The notes under the pieces: model-generated | The model's input: only the letters and a program-made list of their open reading frames with translations | What the model was told of the DNA's origin: nothing | The model's database searches: none | Program-made: the position numbers and the translations under genes | From: Ectobius pallidus | Lineage: Eukaryota; Arthropoda; Insecta; Blattodea; Ectobiidae | Assembly: GCA_964059195.1 (NCBI GenBank) | Contig: CAXKWD010000002.1 | Coordinates: 53,966,923-54,030,922 of the forward strand | Length of the DNA stretch: 64,000 bases | Direction of reading: 5' to 3' | Shown here: positions 31,812 to 43,725 of the stretch, piece by piece | How the letters are laid out: the number at the start of each line of letters is the position of its first letter | Numbering within the stretch: the first letter of the stretch is position 1

Positions 31812-31884
31812 TCTGGCGTAGCTCAGTTGGTAAGAGCATTGGTACGGGTAGCCAAATGCCCTGGGTTCAAGTCCCAGTGTCAGA
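31812..31884 (+). mobile_element. tRNA-like sequence (SINE head) with complete cloverleaf
   Basis: Seventy-three nucleotides fold into all four tRNA stems: acceptor TCTGGCG/TGTCAGA (two G-T), D stem GCTC/GAGC, anticodon stem TTGGT/GCCAA (one T-G), T stem CTGGG/CCCAG. The A box is TAGCTCAGTTGGTAAGA and the B box GGTTCAAGTCCC. A T6 Pol III terminator follows at 31888-31893. The anticodon loop ACGGGTA has C at position 33 and would give anticodon GGG, which is not used by eukaryotic proline tRNAs. A SINE head or tRNA pseudogene related to 6213-6284 is therefore likelier than a working tRNA. Confidence 0.65.
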
Positions 31885-32216
31885 GGATTTTTTCTCTTAT
31901 AATATTATCCTCTAAAATCTAAATGATAGTTAAAACAGGACCCCGCTATGCTTGATCAAGAAATCAGGATATTTCAGGACACTTGGGGTTATATTTATCA
32001 TTCTATCACTTATAATGTATAGGCCTATAATTTTTTCTCGTTAAAAAATCTGCGGCGCAGCATCCATCCCTGACCTGGGCTCATTCAAAAGACAGGAATG
32101 TTACTCGTACAAAGACATGTCAACTTTAAATGATAGAATTATCGGTAACAGGCTACTGAAAAATTCACACAGATTAGAATTTATTGTATACTGTCTAAAA
32201 AAAACTCATACTTCAA

Positions 32217-32523
32217 AGTACCGTATGGTACTTTATGGCATTGTGTGGGGGACGGGAAAATATCTGTCCTTCCGAGAGTCTGTACGCGCGATAACTCAAC
32301 TACGCTTTATCGGATTTTAATGAAACTTGGTATACACGTTTATAATGTCCATGGGAAGAATCTACCAATAGTTGGAGAATGACAAGTCGTCTTTCTTCTC
32401 ATCAAACTCTAGATACCTACCTACATAAGGACTTACAGCTTGAAAATAAAAGTATTCAAAAATTTAATTTTGAGTCATACGCAAAATACTAAACCCGGGC
32501 GACGACGGGGTTTTTAAGTTAGT
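32217..32523 (+). mobile_element. Helitron-like non-autonomous element, family 2
   Basis: Shares with 61907-62100 the words ATGGTACTTTATG, GGACGGGAAA, TCTGTACGCGCGATA, CATGAAACTTGGTATAC-like and GGGA.GAA. The right end has a GC-rich hairpin (AACCCGGGCGACGACGGGGTT) followed by TTTAAGTTAG and T, the layout of a Helitron 3' end with TTAG in place of CTAG. No ORF of significance. Confidence 0.5.
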
Positions 32524-32649
32524 ATTTATATAAAAAATACCCTTGGAATATTAAACTCAAATCATCCTAATACCAAAATTTTCCAAGAACTTTGAAGCTG
32601 GTGTAGTTTGTTGTCTTCTTAGTAAAAAACCTAAACACTAAAACTCATT

Positions 32650-32940
32650 GGCTCTGCATCCCTGAAGGGGCTAGGCCTACCATCCGACCTCTGCATCATC
32701 TACCATAGGTAGATGGCAGGATTGGGGTCATATGGTCAGCATGCCGACACCCATGGCCGTTAATGATGGTCTCCGTGACCGGAGCCGCTATTTCTCTATC
32801 AAGTAGCTCCTCAGTTTGAGTCACGAGGCTGAGTGCACCCTGTTCCAGTCCTCCCTACCTCTTAAAAAAACCCGAGGAGGTACCGGGGATCGAACACAGA
32901 CGTGCGAATCCGTAGCCATCGACGCTAACCACGAGAATAC
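32650..32940 (-). mobile_element. SINE family C, longer copy with tRNA-like head
   Basis: On the - strand it begins with CTCGTGGTTAGCGTCGATGG (A box) and GTGTTCGATCCCCGG (B box), followed by GTACCTCCTCGGG, CACTCAGCCTCGTGACTC, GGAGCTACTTGATAGAGAAA, GCGGCTCCGGTCACGGAG and a pyrimidine/purine-rich end near AGGGGCTAGG. The body matches 20349-20588, which lacks the head. Both promoter boxes are intact here. Confidence 0.8.
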
Positions 32941-35666
32941 GCATGATTCTTTTTAGTTCCAGTATATAATATATTAATAACATGCTCTTTTTATTGTTTG
33001 ATACAAGTCAAAGACACTGTGAGAGTGTTATTATGTCCTTGAATTGATTCTGTGATATGAAATCCAAGAATAATAAAGGCTGGGATTAGGGGGAGGTGAG
33101 ATTCAATGGAAAACATCGACCAGAATGCTCTGAACGAATTTATCGAAATATGATGGTAAATCCAATGATCAAAGGTGCCTGTACACCAGGTTAATTATTT
33201 TTTTTTTTTGTATGAGTTGTGTTTTACAGACGCTGGTACAAAAATTTCATATTGGAGAAGTTTAAAATGTAATTTTATACATTTTCCGAATCCTTAGCAA
33301 TTCTTTCTCTGGGCGAGGACGTGAAAGTTATATATATATATCGTCATTTATCTCCGTTAGAATTGATTGTCTCAGATACATGAAATACAAATATAGCCAA
33401 ATCGAATTTTCATAGATCTACGAGAATTTTCGAAATAGTTAGTACCAGTAATTTAACGAGCGATGAAGCAGTATTTGTTGGAACTATTCACGAATTAGGT
33501 GAAATCTCAAATTCAATATACCAAACTTCCCTAGTCTCTATAAAATCATCAACTGTATGAAATGATTGTCTTGGAGACAGTTATGGCTATGCCTACATAA
33601 AAAAGTGCACTATAAAAATCATAATTTATTAATTTTTATTCAGCCTACTTTTCTTATCACAACTGTAGATTATCTAATTTAAGGCAAGGTTGTTTCAGAA
33701 TGATAACTTTTTGACTCAAATAGGATAGGATGACAGAATTTTTTCACAGAAAATTTATAAAGAATCAACTTATACGGTTCATCGTTCACACATGTGCAAA
33801 CTAAGATGGACAGCTGTTCATGTAGAGTACATTTTAATGGTAAACCCTGAAGAAGCCCAGCAGGAACTTCATGACTTAAACGTGATAGCAATGTTAAGTC
33901 TAATCGTAAGAAGATATGAACCTGACGAGCAACTTGGACTGAGGAAATTGGTACAGATTGGGAGAGGAAGAGAGTATTCGATACTGCGATAGGTAACTTT
34001 CGAGTTGGTTTGTTCATTATAACTATGTCATTAACAGTAAAGGCGAAGCCATTTAGGTCTATATACGAGTACATTAAACACCGTTGTTTCGTGTTCCAAC
34101 TTTCTTAAGTTGACACTGGTGAAGATGCAGGGACACCACCTGCGAAACGGCCGTCCAGAAGTTTACCAATTGAATAGCAGTGAGCTTAAAAGTACTTTTA
34201 TTTCAGTGATTTTATTATACAGCGCTAAAGTCGGACACAAGAACAAAAACTTACTTTACATAATGATCCCTTTCAGTGATCGCTTCACGAAAGCCAAGTG
34301 CATATCGAGGTGATAAAACGAAAACTATAAAACACAGCGATCAGAAGCGTCGACTTAAGAGGGGGGAGTGTGCCAGTCGCCCTCCTGAAATTATCAGTGG
34401 GTTGCTTGCCTCCAGGGCTTGTACGTTTATAAATTTAAAGTGTTGAAGTCCATTAGAATCCCGGTTTATTAGAAGCAATATTATCTTCTCTATGGAAAAA
34501 GAAAAATGGCAATAAAATTATTGTTGAAATTATCAAATGTTGGACTTCTTTTAATATATTCACGGCTGTCAGCGTTCCTTGATTATCGCCACAGACAAGA
34601 ACCCCCCCCCCCCCACAATAAAGTTTTAGTAAGTATAACTCAAAATCAGTACACTCTTATTCCTTAGCTACGTTAATTGAGCATTCAACTACAATTTTTA
34701 TAATAAAAAAGTTTGAGGTCTTACCAATAGTTGGGGCATGTTTTATTAAAATTTCCTGTTTTAAATTTGAATCAAATCAAAATATCGTCCTCATTTTGTT
34801 TTATTTTACTGTCAACTTTTTAGAAGGTATTCAAGAGTTTCGTTATTGCTTTTACCTATGTACTGCAATTACAACAATTAATTGATAATTATTTATTGCG
34901 TTAAAACTAAGTAATGCAATTACAACAATTATTTATTTTATTAATGACTGCAAATGAGTTTTAACTCTTCGCCTCTATTTGCACCCTCTCCCCCCGCGGA
35001 GAAAAGTCTGTGGTAATCTGATGAAGATGTGAATAACTTATTTGTTAACTCTTATCTTCTGATAGGCTAAGTATGAGTGGAATATCCATGCTCAGTTGCA
35101 GCACATTCATACTGCATCTCCTACAAGTGTGGACTGCCATTGGTGCTGATTGTATCACATGTACAATATTCGCCCTCAAACTGAAAGCATGGTCGACGTC
35201 ATAGAGGCGGCGGGATTTCGAATGTAAGCGATACGTACTTGGATAAAAGCATTGACAGTATCAAACTAGTATCCACGTAGTTAACTATTGCGTGTGGAGC
35301 CGTGGACTATATTTTCATGGTGGATTTTACCACTCCACGCATGCGCATTGTCAACGACATGTTCAAATTTTAACGGTCGCGAAGCTTTCAGATTCCAGGC
35401 GAGAAGTGTACTGCCAGTTTGCGGTGTCTTGATTAAGGTAGCAGTTCCGGTGCATGCAAATCTGATGGTTCCACACCGTGAACCTCTGAGTTCACGTGTC
35501 CAGGACGTCGAACTCTTCCATTTGTTACGGATCTTTAATGTAATGCAATTTGTCGTGTTATTAATACGATAGGCCACATCACTTAGGCAAATCCACACAA
35601 TATTTTGCACAGGAAAAATAGCAAAACAATGTACTTGTCGGGATGATCTGTCTCCAGAAGCGTTCG
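32941..35666. other. Unassigned sequence
   Basis: Contains a 131-codon ORF on - (33679-34074) and overlapping + ORFs, none with family resemblance. A GGTGAAGATG...GCGAAACGGCC stretch near 34119-34160 recalls the GAAGATG/CGAAACG words of Penelope-type terminal repeats, without further support. A run of 13 C is at about 34602. From 35180 to 35560 the sequence is CpG-richer, with opposing ORFs of 94 and 130 codons; an ATG at 35190 opens an 11-codon frame crossing a GTAAGC donor-like word. No gene can be asserted. Confidence 0.3.
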
Positions 35667-37040
35667 AAAACAACTAAATCGCTAAAATCAGAAACCCTTC
35701 ATGTCCACATTTTTTTTGCCAAAATGAGTTAATGGTGCATTAAGTATCTTTGAAGATAGTGACATAACTCATCCCAACATAATGATTTCTATACTATGAG
35801 ATGGTAAAATTTAATGTTTCTGTACTAAATGGCTGGGGAAATTATCTTTCGTACAACCATAGGTTTCCTCTCTTATGTATTTTGTATTCAAAGGTTGTCT
35901 CCCTGACTGCTAAACAGCTGACACTCCACGTTGCGGTCAGGAAGATGTTCGTGTATGATTTTGTCGTACAGTGCATATGATTTGAACTGTAGTTGTTCCT
36001 GTTTGTGTTGTCTTAAGTGATGCATTTAAATATTACTAATATGAAATATTAAATACACACAAAAAGAGTTGCCTTAACAGATGGCGTTATAATCTAAAAG
36101 TCAGAAAACTTGGACCTTCATCGTTATTCCTCCAAGTATGATAGGTCTATATCTCTATTCACTGGGATAAGACTGGAGTCCTATAATTAATTAAAACCAG
36201 CGAAAGGTTGGACACAAAACTGAAAGCCTATCATTCGATATTTAAAAAAAATGCAATTTCGCCTGTGTGCACTGTTTAGGCTACCTGCGAAGCCTTGTTC
36301 TGCGTGATAGTCTAAACAGTGAAAAAAGGGGAAATGTTTATATATATATAATTATATAATATATAAGAAATGTTTATATATAAACACAGCACACAGCTTT
36401 GTTCTACGTGGTAGTCTAAACAGTGGGGAAAAAGGAGAAATGTTTATATATAAACACACTACACAAGAGAACACAACTACAATTCAAATAAGATTATACG
36501 ACAAAATCGTACACAAACATCTTCCTGCCCGACACATTGGCAACATGGTTGACACAATAATATGCATAAATTTAATATAATGTGATTGTGGTGAATTTAA
36601 ATCACCATTTAAATATAATTACAAATTGCATTATTACATTTTATAACTATTACTTCTGGAATATTTAATAATGTCTGATGTGAGTGATTCAGAACCACGA
36701 ATAAAGAAAAGGAAAGGCGTTCGCAGTAAATGTAAATGTGATTTGATAAAAGAAACCCAAGTGAAAAATAAATGCATTTGATGCAGAAACCCTTCATGTT
36801 CACATTTTTCAGCAGAAACCCCTCATGTCCAATAGTTACTAAAAGTTATTAATATATTGGCTCCTGCAAAAGGTAAGCGACGTTATTGGTCTATACTCTA
36901 TAATAACATAATCTACAGTAAAGATTTATAGATTTTTCTCAACAAATTCCAGATTTTTTACGATAGTCACCTTTTTACTTCTCCTGAACAATTTATGGTT
37001 TTGAACATTAGGGGTTTTTGACTTAGCGATTCAACTGACA
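35667..37040. repeat. Inverted-repeat region with subterminal duplications
   Basis: Ends show AAATCGCTAAAATCAGAAAC at the left and the inverted GTTTTTGACTTAGCGATT at the right. Inside, AGAAACCCTTCATGTCCAC and variants recur at 35691, 36784 and 36810. A second inverted pair lies at about 35933-36021 and 36470-36540 (AGGAAGATGTTCGTGTA against TACACAAACATCTTCCT). A ~100-bp unit with AGTCTAAACAGTG..AAA.GG is tandemly duplicated at 36290-36460. Probably a decayed composite DNA transposon; no ORF. Confidence 0.5.
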
Positions 37041-37424
37041 CTCCACCCTTAAAAACACGTTCTTTGCTCTAGCAGCAGTTCACCATAGGTTTTGTTCAAG
37101 TTATAAATTTTATAGCTCGTTGAACTTTTAAATGCTTTCTATTAAGGTGTATGCCAACTGTGTAGTTGTTTATTTCATGCTTTGTAAGATTCTTGCGTAT
37201 TTCATGAATACGTTGTAGAGTTGTAGACTATAGCTTTGGGTCTAGTTTGTGAAATGAGCAAATTCAGCGTTGTATGCTTTTACTACTGGAGTGACAAAAC
37301 TCATAAAATCTCATTTTATGAAACTATAAAAAGAAACTTTTTAGAATATCAGGCTGTATAGGCGTATGTGTAGTAAAGTGCTCCTTAGGCAGACTTTGGG
37401 ACCTTTAGGTTTCTGTAGTTGTAG

Positions 37425-37690
37425 GCTCCCGTTTGCTTAACCCGCTCATTGGATGGGTGACAGCTGCTTTCATCGCTGACATAACCTGTTAAGGGAAGCA
37501 CACGTGGTTCGGATTCCACGTTAACCTCTCGGCTACTGTAACGAAAGGATTCAAGATTCATCTGTGGGATTTTCTCCTTATCTAGGGGAGAGATTAGCTA
37601 CCACGCTCAAGACCAGTCGTGAAAAAGGCACACAGAACACCTCTATAATGCAATAAACAGGCTATAGACCTAAAATAGGACGGATAAGAA
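37425..37690 (+). mobile_element. Pol III-derived SINE-like element
   Basis: TTGGATGGGTGAC (resembling the internal region of 5S RNA, or an A box) is followed ~60 bp later by a B-box-like GGTTCGGATTCC at about 37507-37518. A body with CTCAAGACCAGTCGTGAAAA and a tail GGATAAGAAGAAGAATA end it. A single copy in the window, so limits are approximate. Confidence 0.45.
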
Positions 37691-39070
37691 GAAGAATACC
37701 GATACACTAGTGGTTATTGCAGATGATTTTCGAAATATTTTATTCATGGATATAACTGCTTGGAAGGCATTACCACTACAAAATTACAAAGTGAATATGG
37801 TAATACAATTAGAGTATTTTGAAGAGAATCAAAGCACATCAACCGCTTCTTCTTCTTGTAAGTTAACTGATTTGTCATTTATTTATCGAAAGTCTTGTTT
37901 GTAATTCGTGAAGTGGGTTCGATTAGATATTATCTGTATGACTCACAGCAGCAATTGAAAAGAGTGAATCATTATCATTTACTGATAATTTTTCTTTGAG
38001 TAGGCTACTGTCCGCCAACAGAGAGTAAATCCGTGGAAGGAATATGTGGATTCGTACCCGTGCGAGAAGGACTGAAGACGTGTACGACAGAGAAAACATG
38101 CTACAGAATGATCATTCAAAAAACATATGTCCCGCTGCGTGCTTAACTTTCATTGTGACACCAGACATTGACCAGATGTTTTCGAATGGGCTTTAAACTG
38201 AAAGCAGTGAGCTGAGCTGTCCCGTGTACCGTAAAACGATTAGGCGTTAGGGATCCCTGTAAAAACATTAATTTCCCCCTGCACCTCAATCCCCGGAGAC
38301 TTTCTTTGCTGTGGGGGACAGTACCTTTCTTCATGTCTTTCAAGTATTGTTGTTAATTTAGAACTGTAGAAAAATTGATATATTAAAGCAATCCTAACAC
38401 CGTTGTTATCCACATTAAAAATTCAAACGGAAATAATGTGGTATTAAAAACGCTTACCACATCTTAAAAGAGTGCGGGAGGTTGTATGTGTCTTCAAATG
38501 TATAGTAGGCGTAGAAATGTTTAGACAATGGGATGGGTAGGTATTGTTCGCTCTAGAACTAGTTATAATGTAAAAAAAAATAAGTCTGTCTCACTCTGTT
38601 CTTCAGCAAAATCTTCTTGACTGATTCAGTTTAAACGATAATGATAATGGGTGGTCTAGCGGCGATGAATTATGGAAATAAACAGGCCCTACAGGACCGG
38701 CGTTTGCCTTCGCGAATCATTAAACCATGAATAAATTATCAGAGGCAATGCAGAAAACTATCCTGGAGTATTACAGAATTTCGACAAATTTAGCTGTTAC
38801 AGTGTGTCTTGATGAAAGTTTGCTGACAAGACACAATCTGAAGAATTTCCCAAGCTGGAAGGTCGATGCTCTGATATGCATCGCTGCACGTACCGCTGCA
38901 GAACAAGAATGGTTATAGTAGGAACAGCGAGAGGTTCGATAGTAGTTGTAGTGATAGGCCTAGTTCAAATTGTTATTGTTGTATTCCTCATTAACTTGGG
39001 CTCGTGCGAATAATTTGCACAATAAGCTATTCAATTGTTATTATGATGTCTGCCGGCGTAATAGCTTACA
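37691..39070. other. Unassigned sequence
   Basis: Several ORFs of 60-70 codons without family signatures. AGACAATGGGATGGGTAGGT near 38524 resembles 42285 (GACAGTGGAATGGGTAGAT), a short piece of a shared repeat. Confidence 0.35.
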
Positions 39071-39130
39071 TCTTTCTTCCTTTCTTTGTCGTAGTTTTAC
39101 TTCTCCCTGTTAGGATTTAACCGACCCACC
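39071..39130 (-). mobile_element. SINE family B, 3' fragment
   Basis: The reverse complement gives GGTGGGTCGGTTAAATCCTA, AACAGGGAGAAGTAAAACTA and an AAAG-type tail, matching the end of the family B copies at 57324 and 61051. Confidence 0.65.
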
Positions 39131-39194
39131 TTAAATATATATTTTAAATATTTCATTCGGCCGATTGGTTTTTAATTCTGTCTTGTAATAGGTA

Positions 39195-39507
39195 GGGTAC
39201 GCCGTAGCGTAGTGGTTGAGGCGCTGCGCTACAAACCGGAAGGTCGCGGATTCGATCCCCGATGAGGTCGTTGGAGTTTTTCAATTGGCCTAATCCTTCT
39301 GGTGGCACTATGGCCCTGGGGTCGACTCAGCCTCTAACAGAAATGAGTACCAGGAGCAATCCTGGGGGTAAAGGCGGCCGGTGCGTAAGGCTGACAACCT
39401 TACCACCTTCATGTGCCGATGTCTAAAAATCTGGGAGCCTCAACCTCCTGGAACCCTCTGGGCCTCCATGGCCTGTAATAGGGAACACTTTACTTTACTT
39501 TTACTTA
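39195..39507 (+). mobile_element. SINE family A, copy 2 (full length, perfect target duplication)
   Basis: The A box GTAGCGTAGTGGTTGAGG and B box GCGGATTCGATCCCC are intact. The body contains GGCCTAATCCTTCTGGTGGC, GGCCCTGGGGTCGACTC and AAAGGCGGCCGGTGCGTAAG, and ends in CTTTACTTTACTTTTACTTA. A perfect 9-bp target duplication TAATAGGTA flanks it (39186-39194 and 39508-39516). It serves as the reference copy for the family in this window. Confidence 0.92.
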
Positions 39508-40013
39508 TAATAGGTATATACGTATACGTATACGTAAATGTAAATGTACAATATTACTGTGACGATTTACTATTTAAATTCTGCAATGTCTTTAAGAATC
39601 GTAACGTTCATAGTACCTTATTTGCCATATTTATCCATATTTCTACCTTCAATACGTAATTTCACAGAATTTTTTCAAATATTGTTTATATTGTATAATA
39701 GGTAATATAACGAGAGGTTCGGATTTTGACGATTAGATATAATACCTGTAGCTTTCCACTGGCCATCGATTTCTGAAAGAAAGCTTTCCAGAAGGTAGAA
39801 TAATGAAAATAGTGTTAACCCATAATGTTTATGATTTACATACAACATGTTGTATGGTGAATCATTGTGGAATTGTACATATTTTCCCAACAGTACTGCG
39901 AATCGTTTTGTTAGTGTGGTTAATATCGGTCAACTTTTGATGGGGCTGAATAAACGTATTGTTGCTAGATTAGCCAAGTTATTTGTATTTTTTTAAATAA
40001 TTGAATTAGCCTA

Positions 40014-40450
40014 CTAGCAGGTGCCCGCGGTTTCGCCTGCGATTATTTACTCAATTGCTAGATGTTTTATTTAAATCATTTATTTAACAGAAAACTAATT
40101 AAAGAATTATATTTATTAACACTAACGTCGTTTTTACATACATCCCAAGGATTACATAATTTTACTTTAATTATATTGTTTTAGCTAGTAAAAATAAATA
40201 ATTAAATAAATAAATAAAACAAATCTTGAGCTGCCACATGGGCATACAAATTCGGAATGAAACGATTAAAACGAACCACAGATTCATGAACCTTACCCAA
40301 CTCGTGCATAAACAATTAAAACGACTGATAATTAAAAAGCTAAAAACACGGCTTTGAGATGCATTTCACGATTAAAGGTCACTGACGGGGGGGGGGGGGA
40401 AGACCTCAGATTCTAGATCTAGCCCAGAAAAACCCTCGTAGTGAGTTTCG
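40014..40450 (-). mobile_element. Helitron-like element, family 1
   Basis: Read on the - strand, the 3' end is CGCAGGCGAAACCGCGGGCA followed by CCTGCTAG (CTAG at 40014-40017) and then host T. The body resembles 43726-44000 (CATAAACAATTAAAAC.AC, ATTCACGATTA, CCTCAGATTC). A run of 13 G lies at about 40387. The 5' end is not defined. Confidence 0.5.
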
Positions 40451-41334
40451 TCCTAGTCTCTCAATGTTTTCCCATTTAGGCGTGATTCACGATCCTCTTT
40501 TGCCCACTTATGTAAAAAGAAAATGCAATCTCTGCGTATCGTATTGTTGTAAATAAATTACTCAAGTGCTCGAATCGATGCTCTTTTTTCCCGGTTGCTA
40601 TGGCAACCAAGCAAGGCCAACTTCAATTAATTTCACAACTGAATACGATCTACATGGAAATCTATTAAGACTGGCGTACATATAGAAATAAAAATATATT
40701 CAGTAATAACGATAATGATGATGATGATGATTAGGGTTAGGATGTTTATGACATATATTTTTATTCTGTCCGCCATTCTCGCCACAAACACACATTAAAC
40801 ACGAATTGCACATTTGTCATCTTAATCGGACCGTTTTAATTTTGCATATAAAGTCATATTTTGGGCATTTTATGGTCTTAGTTATATTTTGGTCATATTT
40901 GTAATTTAACATCAGATTTCAGTTATAAATTCTGTAAAAGAGTACAGTTCTACAGCAGTGCACTAAATGGTCGAGTTAATTTTTTCCAAGAATCAGAAAT
41001 ATTTTGGTGTTACTGTAACTGAAATGTGAAGGAACAATACGAAATGCAGGTTGTTAACAACTTCCAATATACATATTTTTAACACAATTTCAGTGGTATC
41101 TGATAACATTAACAAATTAGAAGTTCCTTACAAGTAAAACTGTAACTCATCTGCAAAATTGTATAAAAGTGATTATCTGACTGAGTTCATGTAATCAATA
41201 ATTTAATAATTTAATGTCATTAAAAGTTTTAAATTGGAGCATTTATTTTTTTTTTATGTCATGTTTAGCCATTTTTAAGGGCATATTTACAGTCATATAT
41301 TGCACTTTTTTAGGTCATACACATCCGAACCATG
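40451..41334. other. AT-rich sequence with GTCATATTT-type words
   Basis: Contains (GAT)n at about 40717-40733 and repeated GGTCATATTT/GGGCATTTTATGG words resembling the hAT-like MITE at 51987. No gene recognised. Confidence 0.35.
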
Positions 41335-41452
41335 ATGCTGATGATGATGATGATATGATGATAATAATAATAATTATTATTATAAATAAAATTATTATTA
41401 TTATTATTATTATTATTAATATTATTATTATTAATATTATTATTATTATTTC
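41335..41452. repeat. Compound (GAT)n / (AAT)n microsatellite
   Basis: About 20 bp of GAT units run into ~90 bp of interrupted ATT/AAT units. The long Ile-rich ORFs on both strands here are artefacts of this repeat. Confidence 0.95.
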
Positions 41453-41879
41453 GGCAAATGTCGACTTGAAACAGAATAACGGTGCTGTAAAGTGGAAATA
41501 TTCTGAGTTATGCAATTATTGCTTTGCGAAACCCGAGCCAGCATGTGGAAACAAGAGCACATCAGGATTGTATCTATTTTATCTGTTTATGTAACCCACA
41601 TGCTGTTGAGTCATGCAATCACTTACAAACAATAACCACGCACTTGAGAGTTATAAAAATATGTAATTGTAGTATAGTGCAGTTATTCATTGCATGGTCA
41701 GTCGGCTTCAAAGGTTTCGGTGTTTCTTTATGTTAATTGATCTGACTAAATCGGTCTTGGGCTTCCGCTTTCCAAAACAAAAGCAACGTTGCAATATTCT
41801 CTCATTGTTATCACTGACCTCAGTTCTTCCTTCGCTTTATTCAATTCACACGTGTTATTGTTTACTGTAACTCGATCTT

Positions 41880-42150
41880 GCAACCGCGCATTTCACTCCA
41901 CGCGGAGTTGACGAGTAGCTGTCAAAATCGCCACAGGACATTCTTAGATTTTGATTGGCTGGAGTAGCTAGCTGATTGGTGCGGTAAAAACAAAGAACAT
42001 GGGTTGAGCTGTCGGCAAGCTTTTCCTTCTAACGAAAGGAAGCCGCCTGGCCATGCATTGAATAACTGGACTATACTCATATTGAAGGCAAGAAATAACA
42101 AGGAAAAAGGAAATGTTGGATCCAGAGGATGAAGAAGCTCACAATTAATT
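41880..42150 (+). promoter_or_regulatory. Candidate promoter with two CCAAT boxes
   Basis: Two inverted CCAAT boxes (ATTGG at 41954-41958 and 41975-41979) are 21 bp apart in a locally GC- and CpG-richer stretch (CGCGGAGTTGACGAG, GGAAGCCGCCTGG). A short ORF MLDPEDEEAHN begins at 42113. Two phased CCAAT boxes are typical of NF-Y-bound promoters, but no downstream gene was found. It could be a mobile-element promoter. Confidence 0.25.
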
Positions 42151-42399
42151 TTCTTTTGCCTTAAGTACCACTTTGTCCTAGAACATTTTTAGTTTAGCAA
42201 TCTTCTTCATCTAAAATCCCTTTATTGATTTTTCTTAAGTATAAAAAGTATACATTAATCGGAGTTTTTTTGAGACAGTGGAATGGGTAGATATTTTCCG
42301 CTTTAGAACCGGCCCTAAAGTAAATAAGTACTAATACGTACTAATAAACTAATAATACGTAATTAATTTATTGTTACTATTCTCCCAAAATATATATTT

Positions 42400-42962
42400 T
42401 AAATAACTGCTTATATTTTGCGTCTTTCTCATTGTTGCCAGTACATTTGTAAGACAAAATATACCATTGCATTTTGTCATTTTTAAACCATTGTCCCGGT
42501 AAAGGAAATCGTTAGTGAACCGAAATTCCCGGTTTCTTTAGCAGAAATTTGAAGATATTCTTAAGAAGTTTACACTTTCTGTTTATTCACAGCATTTTCT
42601 CCAGCAATATGCCAGAATTGAAGTATTCTAAAAGTTGGCTAGTTAATTGATTATTTGAAAAACTTTCTTTTTGAGTTTTTGTGGTGGAGTTGGAAATGAG
42701 GGTAAGTATAAAATTAATAAAATTACCATGAAATGTTGAAAATTAAGTAAAAAAGTTTCTATAGTTTTGTGGCTCAGAGCCATGGAAGAAGTAGGTAAAA
42801 AGAATATTAATTAATATTTGTTTCAATGTGTTCATTGTACTTATTAAAGTGAACCTTTAAAAAAATGACCGATAGTGCTAAAAAATTAAATTGTAGCTAT
42901 TTTCGTATGTTCAAAAAACTAATACAGGGTTATAAAAACCTAAAAATCCGGGCCCTGGTGAT
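42400..42962 (+). repeat. AT-rich repeat family E, copy 1
   Basis: Diagnostic words: CCGGTAAAGGAAATCGTTAG, GAACCGAAATTCCCGGTTTC, GTTTTGTGGCTCAGAGCCAT, AACAGGGTTATAAAAACCTA-like and the end ATCCGGGCCCTGG. The terminus resembles hAT-like CAGGG ends. No ORF. Confidence 0.7.
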
Positions 42963-43384
42963 CACTTATAGACTTATTATAGCAGCCCTTATATCAATCC
43001 AGACCTATTTGAATTCATGTTAGGCAATATAATGAAATGAGAGAGATACAACAGTGAAAGCAAGATAAGTTAGTGATTCAATTATTCGGTCACTGCTACA
43101 GTTAACACAGGTGATACTGGTTCCAGTCGGCTGGCCGTATTTAGCGCCAGTTTGATGGATGGCGCCGGGTGGCGCGCTAGACGGCTGAGATGGATGAGTT
43201 GCCCCTCAAAAATACCGCCCGCTAGCACCTACTTTGTCAACCAAATGTTTATGTTAAAATACTAGTAGCCATACATAGTCACCATTTAAACAGTCAAATC
43301 AAATTGGTTTTAATCCCGCACTTCCACTGGAGCTTATGGGTTATTTTCTTTCGAAGTCAAAGATCGCCAGTTCAGGAGCGAACC

Positions 43385-43675
43385 GAAATCGTTCTTGTTG
43401 AGTTTATGTGGTGAAGCTGAAAATGACAGGGGAAATTATAAAATGACTGTGTTTTATAAATTAGCCTATAAACTGTTGAAAATAAGCAAAAAGTGTATCT
43501 ATAGTTTTGTGGTTCAGAAATTATAAGTAAAAATAAAATGAATTAATATATTTGTTTCGATATGATTATTGTACTTATTAAATTGTCTGGAAATGGTAAA
43601 AAACTAAAATAGAAGTATTTGAATAAGTTTAAAAACTAAAACAGGGTCTATAAAAACCTAAAATCAGGGCCCTAA
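43385..43675 (+). repeat. AT-rich repeat family E, copy 2
   Basis: Shares CGAAATCGTT, GAGTTT.TGTGGTG.AG, CTATAGTTTTGTGGTTCAGA, ACAGGGTCTATAAAAACCTA and the end AATCAGGGCCCT with copy 1. Confidence 0.7.
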
Positions 43676-43725
43676 TATACACACAGCAGTAGTATAGGCC
43701 TATGACAGAGCGAAATGTGTTCATA

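Noticed and set aside
31812..31884. Functional tRNA-Pro(GGG)
   Set aside because: C at position 33 and an anticodon not used for proline in eukaryotes; related SINE head elsewhere in the window.
33679..34074. 131-codon - strand ORF
   Set aside because: No recognisable motif; overlaps equally long frames on the other strand; no splice or promoter context.
35281..35673. 130-codon - ORF opposite a 94-codon + ORF in a CpG-richer patch
   Set aside because: Two opposing ORFs suggest locally stop-poor composition; neither peptide is recognised, so neither is called as a gene.
41214..41594. 126-codon + ORF and 66-codon - ORF, Ile-rich
   Set aside because: Both are translations of the (GAT)n/(AAT)n microsatellite; no conserved domain.
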